Positions 11,315 to 23,560 are shown, counted from the first letter of the stretch. The stretch is DNA of 64,000 nt from Macrotis lagotis (GCF_037893015.1 NC_133666.1:460194594-460258593), one strand, 5' to 3'. Program-made: numbers and translations. Notes: a model not told the origin generated them from the sequence alone.

Positions 11315-12450
11315 TGGAGTTGTGAACTGATCCAACATGTCTGGAGAGCAATTTGGAATTAGGCTCCAAAAAAAAGCAATAAAACTGTACATATCCTTTG
11401 ATCCAGCAATACCACTACTAGGTCTGTATCCCAAAGAAATCACCAACAAAAGGATAAAATGTACAAATGTACAAAGATAGTTATAGCAGCTCTTTCATAA
11501 TGAAAAGAATTGGAAACTGAAGTGATAACCATCAACTGGAGAATGTTTGAACAAATTGTGGTATATGGATGTGATGGAACACTATAGTTCTATTAGAAAT
11601 CATGAGGGACAGGACTTCAGTAAAGTTTGGAAAGATTTGTATGAACTGATGCTGAGTGAAGTGAGAAGAACCAGAAGAACTTTGTACACACTAACAACAA
11701 CATGGGGTGATGGACTTGATGGACTTGTTCATTTCAGCGGTACAATGATTAAAGACAATTCTAAAAGACTTGTGATAGAAAATACCATCCCTATCCAGAG
11801 AAAGGATTGTGGAGTTTCAACCCAGATCAAAGCTTACTATCTTCAATTTTTAAAAGTTTGTCTTAAGGTATTGGGCTTTTTCCTCTCTATTTTTTTTCTG
11901 GTTTCAATTTGATTCTTCTTTACAACATGATAAATATGGATTTAAGTTTAACATGGTGATACATATATAGCCTATATTAGATTGCTTTCTATCAGAGGGA
12001 AGGAAGAAAAATACGAAACTCAAAACCTTGCAAAAATATGATTGTTGAAAACTACCATTTCAAGGGGCAGCTAGGTGGCGCAGTGGATAAAGCACCAGCC
12101 CTGGAGTCAGGAGTACCTGGGTTCAAATCTGATCTCAGACACTTAATAATTACCTAGCTGAGGGGTGGCTAGGTGGCGCAGTGGATAAAGCACCGGCCTT
12201 GGAGTCAGGAGTACCTGGGTTCAAATCCGGTCTCAGACACTTAATAATTACCTAGCTGTGTGGCCTTGGGCAAGCTACTTAACCCCATTTGCCTTGCAAA
12301 AAAAAAATAATTACCTAGCTGTGTGGCCTTGGGCAAGCCACTTAACCCCATTTGCCTTGCAAAAAAAAAAAATAACTAAAACTAAAAAAAAAAAGAAAAC
12401 CACCATTGCTTGTTGTTGGAAAAAATAATAAAATATAAAAAAAAATTCTG
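11315..12450 (+). mobile_element. L1 3' end with nested SINEs
   Basis: Truncated marsupial L1: end of the coding part and 3' untranslated region ('caatttggaattaggctcca', 'ctaggtctgtatcccaaaga', 'gaactgatgctgagtgaagt', 'tatccagagaaaggattgtg') up to an A-rich end near 12450. The element is interrupted at about 12064-12395 by SINEs. The 121-codon frame at 11547-11912 is L1 remnant, not a host gene. Confidence 0.8.
12064..12395 (+). mobile_element. SINE inserted into a SINE
   Basis: An outer SINE starts at 12064 and is split at 12160. A second full SINE (12161-12305) sits in it, flanked by the 16-bp duplication AATAATTACCTAGCTG at 12145-12160 and 12306-12321, after which the outer copy resumes. 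The outer insertion itself has an imperfect duplication of L1 sequence, 'gaaaactaccatt' before and 'gaaaaccaccatt' after. Confidence 0.93.
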
Positions 12451-12469
12451 TAGTAGTTTGCTATCTTCT

Positions 12470-12620
12470 TTTCCCACTCATTTTATAGATGGGGCAAGTT
12501 ACTTACCCAGGTCACAAGCTAGTTAAGTGTATGAGGCTGGACTGGAACTCATGAAGGTGAGTCTTCCTGATTCTAGATCAGGTGCTTTATCCCTCCTCTG
12601 TCAGTTAGCTGCCTATCAGG
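12470..12620 (-). repeat. CORE-SINE / MIR-like remnant
   Basis: Reverse-orientation pattern 'attttatagatggggcaagt ... cacaagctagttaagtgtat ... gtcttcctgattctagatca'. Confidence 0.6.
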
Positions 12621-12689
12621 GCACATGCCTTCTAATTAATTTCTATCTCTACTAATGTTACTCACATCATTTTAAACTTTTTTGTTTTG

Positions 12690-12960
12690 GAAGGAACCTC
12701 AGTGAACTCTATCCTAATCCATATTTGAAAACAAATCCTTTCCACATATCTGACAAATCTATCCTTGGCTTGAAGTCCTTCATTGAAAGAGAATCTCTTT
12801 TAGCTCACTTTTAGGTGATCTTCATTGTTCAGAAATGTTTCCTTACATCAAGTCTTTTTTTTTTTTAATTAACATCAAGTCTTAATCTGCCTCTTTACAA
12901 CTCTCACTAGTTCTTCCAAGATAGTAAGCAGAACAACTCTAATCCCTCCTTCAGAAATTT
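12690..12960 (-). mobile_element. L3/CR1 LINE 3' fragment
   Basis: Reverse-strand CR1/L3 pattern: 'ttggcttgaagtccttcatt', 'cagaaatgtttccttacatc', 'cttaatctgcctctttacaa', 'ctctaatccctccttcag'. It contains a tiny poly-T insertion at 12857-12871 (see findings). Confidence 0.6.
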
Positions 12961-13184
12961 CCCAAATTATTCTTTCCTTTCTCTGGCCCATCATATTCAT
13001 TTAGATAGAAGTGATTTCCTTTTGAAATCTCTATCGGATTTGTCCCTTCTTTTTTCATTCACATCATCCTTATTTTAGGGCAGTCCTTTTTCCATGTTTC
13101 TTTATAATTCGAAAATTCTTATAGTCAAATTGGTCTCCTAACTGCCAGTCTCTTCTGCTTCTAATTCAACCCACCTCTCATGCT

Positions 13185-13425
13185 TCCTAAATGTGTGACC
13201 TTAGACATTAATTTAACCTTCTTGGGCCTCATTTTCTTCACCCAACATGGACGAAACGTGTTCCAGAGATCCTTTCTAGTTCTAGAGCCAGGATCCTATG
13301 ATCCTGCACATAGATGGCAGATTAATCTGCTCAGAGTATTGCTTTAAACCTTTCAAAGACTCCCTACTGCCTAGTAAATGAACTCTTTAACTTTGCATGT
13401 CAAGGCCCATCAAAATGTTTAACAC
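13185..13425 (+). repeat. CORE-SINE tail and L2 fragment
   Basis: 13185-13310 resembles a CORE-SINE tail ('gtgaccttagacattaattt ... gatcctttctagttctagag ... atcctatgatcc'). 13320-13425 resembles L2 ('gactccctactgcctagtaa ... tgcatgtcaaggcccatca'). Confidence 0.5.
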
Positions 13426-13679
13426 TATGCATAGTCTTTTCATTACCACATAGGGAAAGTGGTCCCAGCCATCCACAGAAATCATCAAAACATGGTAGCT
13501 CTTTGGGAGAGGAGACATCCCTTCTGTTGTAAACCCTTTTCTTACCCAATCTTTTCCACATCTAGACTGAAGGGCTGTAACAAGCTAGTTATAGTCATTT
13601 CTTTTAACATTTTTTTTACATTAAGCAAGAGTTGCCTTTCGCTAACAATCACCTGAACCTTGGAAAATATTTATTAAAT

Positions 13680-14415
13680 GTTATAAAGTTCTATGTACTT
13701 GGACAAGATTGGGGGTGGGGGTGGGTCCTTTGACAACATGGAATAAAATGTCATAAAAAAGTCGGCTTCTAAAGGCAAGTATGGAAATAACTGTATTTAA
13801 TGTGATCATCTTTTAGGTCTGGTTCATAATATATAATCTATGGTATACATGAAGATTCCCAGGATATGGCTTACTTTGGTTTCCTAAAGATCACAAATTT
13901 CACACCAGGAGCCATTTGTGCCATAAGCTAGCATAGAGATAATTTACCACAGTTAAATGATGTTCATCAGATTCTAAGGCAGAAAGGGATAATCAGAGGT
14001 TAACTGATTTTGTGAAGCAACTGCCAGTCATGCCACAATAGTAAGTGATAATGGAGACAAGAGTGAATCATTTTTGTAGCCTTAAAACTTAGTTGGGTAT
14101 GGAGATGTGGCAGCAAGCTTACCATTCAACTTGTGATAGGAGGTGATTTAGGACTCTTGGTCATGACAGTAAATAGAATCCAGTGTGTTCCTCTACCAGG
14201 GTTGGGGCACTTCTTCCACTAGAATCTGGATTCCAACACCTGACTGAAGATCAGGAGCAGGACCATCTCACAGAGTAGAAAGACTTCTTTGATTTATGCA
14301 GAAATAGAGATCAAAATCAGGTTTTTGTCATGTTGTGGTTATAGGATAGGTTATAGGATAGGTTATGACAATCTCCATAAATATAAGCTGAAATGGTTCA
14401 GAAGATCTTTTGGAT
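13680..14415. other. Intergenic, nothing recognised; short tandem repeat
   Basis: No gene or known repeat seen. A 12-base unit, ATAGGATAGGTT, is repeated about two and a half times at 14338-14368. Confidence 0.4.
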
Positions 14416-14660
14416 ATATATTCTTTTTTTAAATTAATTTTAATTTTTCTGGTTACATTTCAAGTTTCGAACTGTCTCCCTCCCTTCCTTCCCACCCCAC
14501 ACTAGGGAAGATCACCATTTAACATACATTTACCTAAATCTATACAATGCATACTTCTATTTATTAGTTCTTTCTCTGGGGGTGGATAGCTTCCTTCACA
14601 GGTCTTTTGGAGTTGATTTGAGTAGTTATAATATTCAGTATAACTCAGTCAATCATGGTT
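14416..14660 (-). mobile_element. L1 3' fragment, reverse orientation
   Basis: 'aatttttctggttacatttc ... tagttctttctctgggggtg ... gtcttttggagttgatttga' is the reverse complement pattern of the L1 3' region, shared with 40245-40690. Confidence 0.55.
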
Positions 14661-15093
14661 GTTCTTTGAAAAATATTTTAGGGTATATAGATAATGCAAA
14701 CTTTCTATGGATGGGCAGTAACAATAGTAATTCAGGACTGGAAGCAGGACACATTTTAGTGTGGGTAGCAAACAATACAAGCATGTAGGGTCATAGAAAT
14801 TTGTAAGACCCCTAAAGAAAAAAAAAAGGAAGAATTAGCAAGGTAAATATCAGGGAAGTCAAGGTGACACGGTGAAATTCCCCAATCTTGGAACGATCTC
14901 AATATTAGGGTATACAAGAAGACATTTCTCATCCCTAGAGTCATGAGGTAAAAAGCTATTGAGTTCTATTATTGAGAGAATGTGGACAGCAGGCAACCAT
15001 ATATATATATAAGGGGTATCTAAGATTAGATAATTACAGTTTTATCCACAAGCAAAGTTCTAGATACAACTTCTAGAAGATATGGAGATTCAG

Positions 15094-15227
15094 GGGCAGC
15101 TAATAGTGACCCTGGAGTCAGGAGTACCTGAGTTCAAATCCAGCCTCAGACACTTAATAATTACCTAGCTGTGTGGCCTTGGGCAAGCCACTTAACCCCA
15201 CTGCCTTGCAAAAATCTAAAAAAAAAA
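15094..15227 (+). mobile_element. Marsupial SINE with deleted head
   Basis: Starts GGGGCAGCTA and then skips most of the A-box part straight to 'gaccctggagtcaggag'; the rest is normal. Flanking duplication: GATATGGAGATTCAG before, GACATGGAGATACAG after (13 of 15 identical). Confidence 0.85.
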
Positions 15228-15529
15228 GACATGGAGATACAGCAGCACCAGATCCAGAGGTGTGCTAAAATAAGCAATAGTGGGAACCCCTACAAGTTCC
15301 TATTAGGCATGAAACAGGTGTCTATGACCAAAATAAAAAAAAAAATGTAAGAGGTTTCTTTAACTCACACATGGGCAAAACAAGCACAGAGGAGATATGA
15401 GTCATAAGGGGGACAAAGGACTCCTCAAGTATATCAAGCAACATTATGCAGTCAAGGAAGTTATTCCTAATCAAATCTGTGAGTGGCCTAGTAAAGGCTA
15501 AAATGTTAGGGAACTCATTGTCTAAAGTA

Positions 15530-16080
15530 ATTCATTGTTCCCAGGAACATGAGTAATTGGTTTTTGCTTTGAAATATAGGCCCACGTGCAATCTATGGTC
15601 AGGATCTTTTGAGTTTGGCAGAAGTGAAGTTTGGGTTTGAAGGTCTTATGTCCCAAACAAGACAAGGCAGTCCATCAGACTAGCACAACCTTCTAACGAG
15701 AAGTAACAATAATATCGATATATTGCACAATGATAGATTATCCTATACCAACAAAGTCTTGCCTGGTCTTATAAGGAAGGATTTCATAGAACTCCCAGGA
15801 AAGCCAAGACCAAGTTAGAAAAGAGGAACCAAACTGAAAGGCAACCCAATGAACAGACACAGGGGAAAAAAAAAGATAATTGACAGGTCAAGGTAAGTGA
15901 TATACTTTGTATTTGGAGATGTGTAAGAGAGTATTATGGCTGAGTTCCAAACTGTTAGGTGGTTGTAAATAACAAAATTAGTAACAGCAAATAAGTCTTG
16001 GACAAATCTATCAACAAAACTGCGAGGATATGATTTAGTCATTCTCACTTCTGGCAGAATAGAAGGATTACACATAGTGA
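15530..16080 (-). mobile_element. Endogenous retrovirus pol remnant
   Basis: The - strand frame at 16075-15815 contains, in the order expected for a gammaretrovirus-like reverse transcriptase, a VQDL block, then TKYITYLDL with an FFF stretch. Some 150-200 bases further down the - strand, near 15720, another frame reads IVQYIDIIVTS, at the place of the catalytic polymerase motif but without its second acidic residue. Frames are broken by shifts and stops, so the copy is dead. Flanking sequence (about 15230-18500) may include more of the provirus, but I find no convincing LTR, gag or env. Confidence 0.6.
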
Positions 16081-18630
16081 TTTAGTACAAAGATGTCTTG
16101 AGCCCTAAGGTCATTAATGACAGTCCTACTATCATCCAGAGACTGACAGAAAGGAAGCTATTGGGTAATAAAGGTAGGGAGAGCCTGGGGTTGGAAGAAA
16201 TGGGAAAACTGCATTTTTCAAAAGGCCTGAACCCACATTTTTAACCAAAATGACTGGAGGACCTGACTCAGCTAAGCATGTTTCAACAAAGGAGGGCTAT
16301 AGTATGAGTATACTGAGAGTAACAGGGCCATCAAGATAAATCAAGGAAGACACTTCTGGAATTGTACATTATTGTGACATTCAATTTGCATAAGAGGTCC
16401 CCTCCCCATAAATTCAGGCCAGTGTGATCAGATAAAAGTAATGTTTGTTACAAGAAGACTTGTACTGAAACAGGACAAGAGAAGGGACAGGTGAAAAATC
16501 TTCCCGCTCACATCTTATTGCCATGACAGGGACCCAAGAATAGAAATCAGAGGAAAATATAAAATGAACCACTCCAGTATTTCTCAGGAAATTTCCAAGT
16601 ATACCTGATACAATAGCAGACACGTACATTCCAAGAAAGGTAGCCAAAAAAACCCCCCCAAAAAACAAGTGAGTCCCAAATTCCCAAATAAATGTGCATT
16701 GGAATCATGGCAGGCAAGAGGGAAACTCAATTTCTAGTGGCTAGGTTTTTTCAGTAGTTATATGCATCACATTTATGGTAATATGATTGGACTGGGTAAG
16801 ATTCCTTGTGCAAATCTTTTCAGTTTGAATTGGCAGAGCCAACTGTGTCCTGTCCCATGTTGAACTTTTTAACTTGTAAAAGTACACTGTTGCTGCCATG
16901 ACTTTGGCCATGCATTTTGCTTCCCTTTGTGTAAAGCCTGTTTCCTAGGCTATTCTAGAGACCACTGACAAAGCTTTGTAAACAGCATTGGTTGGGATGA
17001 TTTCTTTGGGTCTGGACTACTGAAATGGGGTGGTAGGGTTGTTTTTAATGGCAAACATTCTACTGTAGTAAGTCACAAATGTGCTCCTGCTTACAACCTG
17101 CTATCTGGTCCCAGTCAGTTGAGGAGAGAAGACTAGATACACTAGGATTGTGTCATGGGGAGGCTGGCATGCATCCTGGAGGCCCAATCTAGTAACTGGC
17201 CAATCTGCAGTCATGTTGAAGTTTAAGAGCTCTTCTCTGGGCAGCAATACTGACAGTAATTGTTTTCATCTTCCAAGGTGGGTTGGTATATAGCAAAAAT
17301 TTGTTCTAACCTGTTTCTAAACAGACCTGTGTTTTCAGGTTTAGGGAAGATACTGGAATGAATGGAATACCTGGACTAAAGCAACCCTCTCCACATCATC
17401 AACTTGTCACTGAGGGAGCGGATAATGCCAGAGAAGTGCCCAGTTTGACCAGGTGGATCCTCATCAACGCAGCTATCTGGAGCTCTAGCCGAGAGGGAAT
17501 TTGTTTTTGTATTGATCATTTCAATGAGGTTCCCCAGGAGTCAGAGTCCCATTTGTTTACCTCCAAGTTGGGTGCTTCCTCTGAAGTCAGGCTTATATCA
17601 ATTGGTTTCTTTGGGCTTTGAATTGTAACGAAAACAATCAGATTACAGCTTGGCTTGGCCTAGTTCTGTGGTATATAGACACTAGACCCACAAAGAACAG
17701 GCAGAGCAGCTGGAGTCCAGATCCAAAAGGTTCTCATTAGTTGTGGCAAAGGCTACTGGGGGAGGCTTTAGGGAGTTATGGATATATAGGGTTCTGATGA
17801 AGTAGATTGGGAACTGACAACTTTTGGATCTTTGTTCTTAATTTCTCTTCATTATCTTGAAGGCTAACGATAAAGCTTGGCCGCTTTCATTTCTCTGATT
17901 CAGCCTCCTACAAAAGCCATATCTTCAACTGGCTAGGATGATATATTTCCAGATATTTATGGAGGTGTTTAAAAATTTCAAGATTTCATTGGAGAAACTG
18001 TACCAGGGATATGTAAGTATAAAAAAATCTATTTCCTTAAAAATCTAGTGAATTAATCTTTAAAAGCTTACTCCTGTACTTAAGAGGGTCCCCAAAAGGG
18101 GAGGCTATTAGATCAGTCCTGATATATTTTACAGATAGAGGTTTCTATGGGGCTGGAAGAATCAATTGGAATTATAGTTCAAAAATATGCTTACCATTGT
18201 TGTTTCTCCTGGAGTCCTGTTGGTCTCAGTTCTGAAACCTAGATAATAAGGACATTAGATCAATACCAGGAACTATTCAGAAATCACAGGGAATTGCTTT
18301 AGGAACAAGCTTTACTACCTAAATAGAGAGAACCAGCATACTGAGTCTCTCGTACTTAAGGGGATATAGACTTTTTAAAACACAAAAAGTTACAGACATA
18401 TGTAAAATGATTAAAAATGCCTACATGTCCATAAATTACTAGCTAGATGAATTTGTTGGTTAAGCAGCAATCCCATAGCTGCAGAAGTCTACTGATTTTT
18501 TTAATGTTCTACTCTAGGTATCCTGATTAGTTTCATTGGTATAGACAAAGAAATTTTTAAATTTATTTTGAATTTAACACCCAAAAGGAACATTTTCTAG
18601 ATTCTATATGAATTCAAAGATTCTAAATGA
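16081..18630. other. Unassigned, possibly decayed ERV
   Basis: No host gene seen. It lies upstream of the pol remnant on the - strand, so it could hold decayed gag/protease sequence. The short open frames at 16414-16668 (-) and 17358-17621 (+) are not recognised. Confidence 0.3.
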
Positions 18631-18639
18631 AATTATGAA

Positions 18640-19310
18640 TCTTGATGTCATACCACTTGCTTAAAAAACTATCATATATTTTACAGTTTATGGAACTGAA
18701 GGTACAAGGAAGAAATGATGTGATGCAGACTCTCTTCTCAGCCTCCTTTTTTCGTGGTGCCAACAAGTCCTTTCATTTCATTTTTTTTTTTAGCATCTTA
18801 CATTCTAAAAGAATTAAAGATATATACATAAATAACTGGAATAGTAAGATTAAGGCAAAGAAGAAGGTCAGGCAAAATGCTATAAGAAAGGGGAGCTAAT
18901 TTTCATTAAGGAAATGGGAGGGGGGAAAGGAAGGATGGCAGGAGAAGGTGACACTTGAAGGAAGGATTATAGATAAAGATGGATTAGGAAGAAGGTTTGT
19001 ATCTAGGCATGAGATGGTATGAGCAAAAGCAAAGAGATAGGAGATAGGAGAAGACAGCCTAAGGGCAGTAAACAAAGTATAAGTTCAGTTTAACTTGAAC
19101 ACATTATACAGGAAGGGAAGTAGTATGAGATAAAACTATAGGTTGAAGTTGAATTGTGGATTGCTTTGACTGCCAGGATCAGAAGTTTTGGCTTTACTTT
19201 GCAGGCAAAGAGGAAAGTAGGGTGTTTAATAGAAGAGTGAGTTGATCACTTTGGTGTATTATTAGGTTATTTATCAAAGGAAGAATTTGGAGAGGGAGGA
19301 GAATAAAGGC
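18640..19310 (+). repeat. Long GA-rich dispersed repeat
   Basis: GA-rich body with 'gttgaattgtggattgcttt', 'gtgagttgatcactttggtg' and similar blocks in the order seen in other copies of the long family. Diverged. Confidence 0.45.
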
Positions 19311-19369
19311 AAACATGACAATCAGATAACTTTTTCCCAGTACTTTACCAGTTAAAAAAAAAAGACATG

Positions 19370-19735
19370 AGACCTAAAGAATGCTAGCTGAAAATTGAAG
19401 CTGGATAAGAGAAATAGAAGTAGAATCCTGACTAAGCAATTGGGTAGAAATAAAGGAAGAGGAAAAGAGAAAAAAATTCAAGATGACCCCAAGGCTATTA
19501 GCATGGATAATTGGAAAACTGGAATGGAGAAGTTAGGAGGAGGTTAGACAGGTTTTGGGGAGATGACCAATTCAGTATGGAGAATATTGTTTCAGCAGGG
19601 AATTATCTAGCAGATAAAGATATGGATGGAACTAGAGCTTTGGGGAAAGGTTGGTGTAGAAAAACAGATTTAGTAGAACTCTTTATGTTACTAAATAGAA
19701 CTGGGGGGGGCAGGAAAGGATTTTGACATAATTCT
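19370..19735 (+). repeat. Long GA-rich dispersed repeat, later part
   Basis: 'gaccccaaggctattagcat ... ttggaaaactggaatggaga' matches a more 3' part of the family. The frame at 19511-19726 is within the repeat. Confidence 0.45.
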
Positions 19736-19819
19736 TGTTGGGAGATTTTGGTGAATTCCTTCCAATCTTCCTAATCAGCACTTTCTCTATAACTTCTAGT
19801 AATATCTAGTTGCCTGGGG

Positions 19820-19945
19820 GGCACACTAAGATAAGTTACTACCTGCAAAGTCACAGAGCCAGTATGTATCAGAGGCAGATATTGAATTTAGGTCATTCTG
19901 ACTCCAAGGCAAGCACTCTCCTCACTTGTGCTATGGCTTCCTCTA
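19820..19945 (-). repeat. CORE-SINE remnant, reverse orientation
   Basis: 'aaagtcacagagccagtatg ... gaatttaggtcattctgact ... ctcacttgtgctatggcttc' is the reverse CORE-SINE pattern. Confidence 0.55.
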
Positions 19946-20559
19946 AATAAGTAGAAATTGATATAGTACAAATTGAATACAAAGAAGTTACTTTAATACT
20001 TCAAAATTTCTGTGATCATATCTAAAATATACTTCCTCCAGAGATGTCCATCACAGCTCCTCTGAACTTAATGGACGATTTTCATGAGCTGCTATGGCCC
20101 CCAAATAATTATCACCTAGGATTTGACTTAGGTCTCCCCCAAATTTAGCTGGGTGGTCCTTGGGAAGTACTTTGCTGATTTATGATCAAAGCCTTTTTTA
20201 GTTCAGTAGGAACTTTAGGTTTTTCAGGTAAGAGCTGGAACAAGGGCAGGGAAACCATTAGTCCTGGAATTTCTCAAAGGAGAAAAATGTGCCCCAGGGC
20301 AGGAAATTTATCTGGTCTTGGACATAGTGTATACTCTTCTAAGGAAAAAGGGAAGTACTGGGAGGTAGGGGAGGAGGAGTAAAGAAGGAGGAGAGAGAAT
20401 TGTACTAATTTGTAGCTGGGAACAGGATGGTGAGAATAACGGGCTCCTGTTGGAGAAGCAGCCTAACTACATTTTATTCTCCAGATGCTGTTGGGGAAGC
20501 AGGGTGAGATACTGTTGTGGAGATATTATTTCCACCTGGAGTTAAGAAAAGGTAGCTTG

Positions 20560-20910
20560 AAGAACGTGACAGCTTAGCAGGGCCTTGAAGGATGAATAGG
20601 AATTAGGAAAGTAGAGTTAAAGGAAAGGAAGTCTCTTGAAGGGGGTGAAGGTCAAGAGAAATTCAGAGAGTTTAAAAAAAGCAACTTTGTAGTTTAATTT
20701 ACAAGAGAATTTCAAGAACATGGTAGGGGGAAAAGGATTGAATGCTTCAAATGATAAGAAATAGTCATTGGATTCTGCAATTAAGAAGTTAATGGTGACT
20801 TTCCAGAGTACAGTATTAGTGGAATGGGGGTGGAAGCCACATTGTAAAGGTTAAGCAGTAAGTGAAGGTGAATGGGGGGGGGGGGGGGGAGGAACCCACT
20901 AGTTTGACGT
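20560..20910 (+). repeat. Long GA-rich dispersed repeat, 3' part, with poly-G
   Basis: 'gcaattaagaagttaatggt ... ggaagccacattgtaaaggt' matches the distal part of the family. It ends in a run of 16 G at 20874-20889. Confidence 0.5.
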
Positions 20911-20919
20911 CTGAATTTC

Positions 20920-21060
20920 TGATTAGCTGCTCATTGCTTATGTTACCTTGGGCAAATCATTTCATCTCCAATTGGCTTTAGTCTCCTCTTCTGTAAAATT
21001 AAGGAATCACTTTAAATAATTTCTAAGGTCCTTCAGGATTAAAATTTTATGATGTATGAT
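20920..21060 (+). repeat. CORE-SINE remnant
   Basis: 'taccttgggcaaatcatttc ... cctcttctgtaaaattaagg ... tttctaaggtccttcaggat' in MIR-type order. Confidence 0.5.
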
Positions 21061-21064
21061 ATGG

Positions 21065-21335
21065 CCATCCAATTCAAGAGAGGTTCTTCTTCACCTTGAG
21101 TCTCAGCTAAAATCCCACCCCCCTTCAAGAAGCTTTTCCTGATCCTCCTTTATGCTGGTGACATCCTCTGTAGATTGTTTCCAATTTATTCCGTTCATAT
21201 ATCTTATTTGAACACAGTGGTTTGCATGGTGTCTCCTCTTTGAGAGCAGGATCTGTTTTGACTTTCTTTGTATCCTTAGGGCTTAGCACAATAACCAGCA
21301 GATAGAAGATCCTTACTGACTTGACACTGTCCTTC
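21065..21335 (+). mobile_element. L2 LINE 3' end
   Basis: 'tcaagaagcttttcctgatc ... tttgagagcaggatctgttt ... tatccttagggcttagcaca' is the typical L2 3' end in sense orientation. Confidence 0.65.
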
Positions 21336-21374
21336 CCCCCATACCTTATAGTTTCTGTAATAATAATTATTAAA

Positions 21375-21590
21375 TTAATTGGTATTTGAGGCCTGTAAAT
21401 TGTTTTCCAAGTTATCTCATTTGATCCTCACAAAACCCTGTGACATAAGTTTTATTACATCTGCCAGATGAAGATGATGGGACTGAGAGACTAAGTGATT
21501 TGACAGTTAGGCAGTTGGTATGGGATGTAGGATTCAAATTCAGATCTTCCTGGCTCCCAGATCAACACTCTATCCATTGTAAAAAAATCA
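21375..21590 (-). repeat. MIR-like SINE remnant
   Basis: 'ttatctcatttgatcctcac ... gaagatgatgggactgagag ... cagatcttcctggctcccag' is the reverse MIR pattern. Confidence 0.6.
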
Positions 21591-22039
21591 AGAAATTAGA
21601 GATTCTTAAATCAGGGATTCTTGAAATGTGTTTATTACAATCTGATAAAATTGATGCTCTTAAAATATTTATTTTTTTGTCTTTTAAATTCCTGGGGTCT
21701 AGCACAAAGTAAGCTTAATTAAAAACTTGTGGATTGATTGCATAATCAATAATTCCTGCCTTAAAATAACCAAGCTTCTAAGCTATCAGGTGTGAGCAAA
21801 TAACTGTCCTTAGCACCTGCTTATCCAGAATCATTATTTGAAACAGGATAAAAATTAGCTAATATAGGTAGTGTGGTTTTTTTTTTGTTCTTCATTTTGG
21901 AAGACCACAACATCAGGGAGGTGATGCCATGACAAGCACATGATTGGGATTTGAGTGAGGGGGGGGTCTGTGCTAAATCACTAGCCTCATTCTTCACCAG
22001 AGTTATCCAGATCCAGTTACCAGACATGAATCAAGATGA

Positions 22040-22160
22040 CCTTATATTGGAGGCAAGCAGGGTTAAGTGACTTGCCCAAAGTCACATGGCTAATGTCAGT
22101 GTCTGAGGCAGTATTCAAACTCCTGTCCTCCCTCCAAGGCCAATGCTCTAGCCACTTCCT
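22040..22160 (-). repeat. CORE-SINE fragment, reverse orientation
   Basis: 'gggttaagtgacttgcccaa ... gtgtctgaggcagtattcaa ... gccaatgctctagccacttc'. Confidence 0.65.
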
Positions 22161-22371
22161 CCCTGAAGAAGCTCTCAGTTTGAACCCCTCCCCCATCATG
22201 CCTACCCTAAAATTTGTGATGCTTGATCAAGGAGCAAAAAATCCTGGGTACACCTCTGCTTTAAGAATCAAGAACCCTGCTAATTATTGATGGTAAAAAG
22301 CATATATTAAGTGTATACTATATACTAAGGCTAGAGATACAAATAGAAACTAATAAAGTTATTAGAGGATG

Positions 22372-22541
22372 GGGGCAGCTATGTGGTGCAGTGGATAGAG
22401 CACCAGCCCTGGAACCAAGAGGACTTGAGTGCAAATCCTACCTCAAACACTTACTAATTGCCTAGCTATGTGACCTTGGGCAAGTCACTTAACCCCATTG
22501 CCTTAAATAAAAAAAAAAACTTTAAAACATTTTCAAAAAAA
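22372..22541 (+). mobile_element. Marsupial tRNA-headed SINE, older variant
   Basis: Full-length but more diverged copy ('cacttactaattgcctagct', ending 'ccattgccttaaataa'). The tail ends just before 'aatagagga', which resembles 'attagagga' at the left edge. Confidence 0.85.
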
Positions 22542-22744
22542 GAATAGAGGACAAAGACACTGAGTAGAGGAACAGAAATCAACAATCAGATTGTTTAAAG
22601 TATGGAAACCCTTTAGTACAGTCAAGTCCTTGATAGGTTATTACATAGGAGGGGGAATCAGTTCACAGAAAGGTCATAACTTAATACCTATTGGTGTATA
22701 AACTTCCTGAAGGCAGTTGCTCAGTAGGGAAGAGAGGAAATGGG

Positions 22745-23560
22745 ACTAGGAAGATTTTAGTTATTTAACTAAAATTTATTTTTCTCAATTTTCATTGTTT
22801 TTTTTCCCCCTCAAATGAAAAATTAAACAAAAAAGCACCTATGGTAAATGTGTATGGCAAAACAAAACAAATTCACTTATCAGCCTTGACCAAAAATGAT
22901 TAATATTAATCCATCAATTTGTTTTTAGAAGATGGATAGCATTCTTCAGAATCATGACTGATCATCTTGTTGATCAGTGCTCTTTAAGTCTTTCAAAATT
23001 CTTTTGTTTTTGCAATATTGTTGTAACAAGACAAATTCTGGTTATTATGCTCATTTCATTCTACATTATTCCTTCTAGTGTTCCTAGGTTTAACTGAAAC
23101 CATTTCATCATCTCTTCCAGCATAATGGTGCTTTATTGCATCAATATACAATACTTTGTTCCATTTTTCCCTAATAGAGGGGCATCCCTTTAATTTCTAG
23201 TTCTTTTCTACTATAAAAGGAACTATTATAAATATTTTGGTATGTATAGGGTCTTTTCAATTTTCTTTCATTTCTTTGGATTATAGGCCTAATATCAGTC
23301 TTAACGAGTCAAAAAGGATGCACAATTTAGTAATGGGAGAGGGAATAATTCCAAAATGGCTGCATAATTCACAGTTCTACCAGTTCAATAATGTGCCTTT
23401 TTTCTCACAGTCCCTCCAATATGTCATTTTCCATTTTTGATACCTTTTTCAATCTGAAGGGTTTAATGTAGAAACTTCAGAGTTGCTTTAATTTTCAGCT
23501 CTCTATGACTAATTTGGAGCATTATATGGTTATAGTTAGCCTGGATTTCCTTTGGGAAGA
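22745..23560 (-). mobile_element. L1 3' region, reverse orientation
   Basis: Long reverse-orientation match to the marsupial L1 3' region: 'ggatagcattcttcagaatc', 'ttattatgctcatttcattc', 'accatttcatcatctcttcc', 'cacagttctaccagttcaat', 'tggagcattatatggttata'. The frame at 23237-23440 belongs to it. Confidence 0.6.

Noticed and set aside
11547..11912. 121-codon open frame
   Set aside because: It falls within an L1 3' end, with the same sequence order as 55850-56140.
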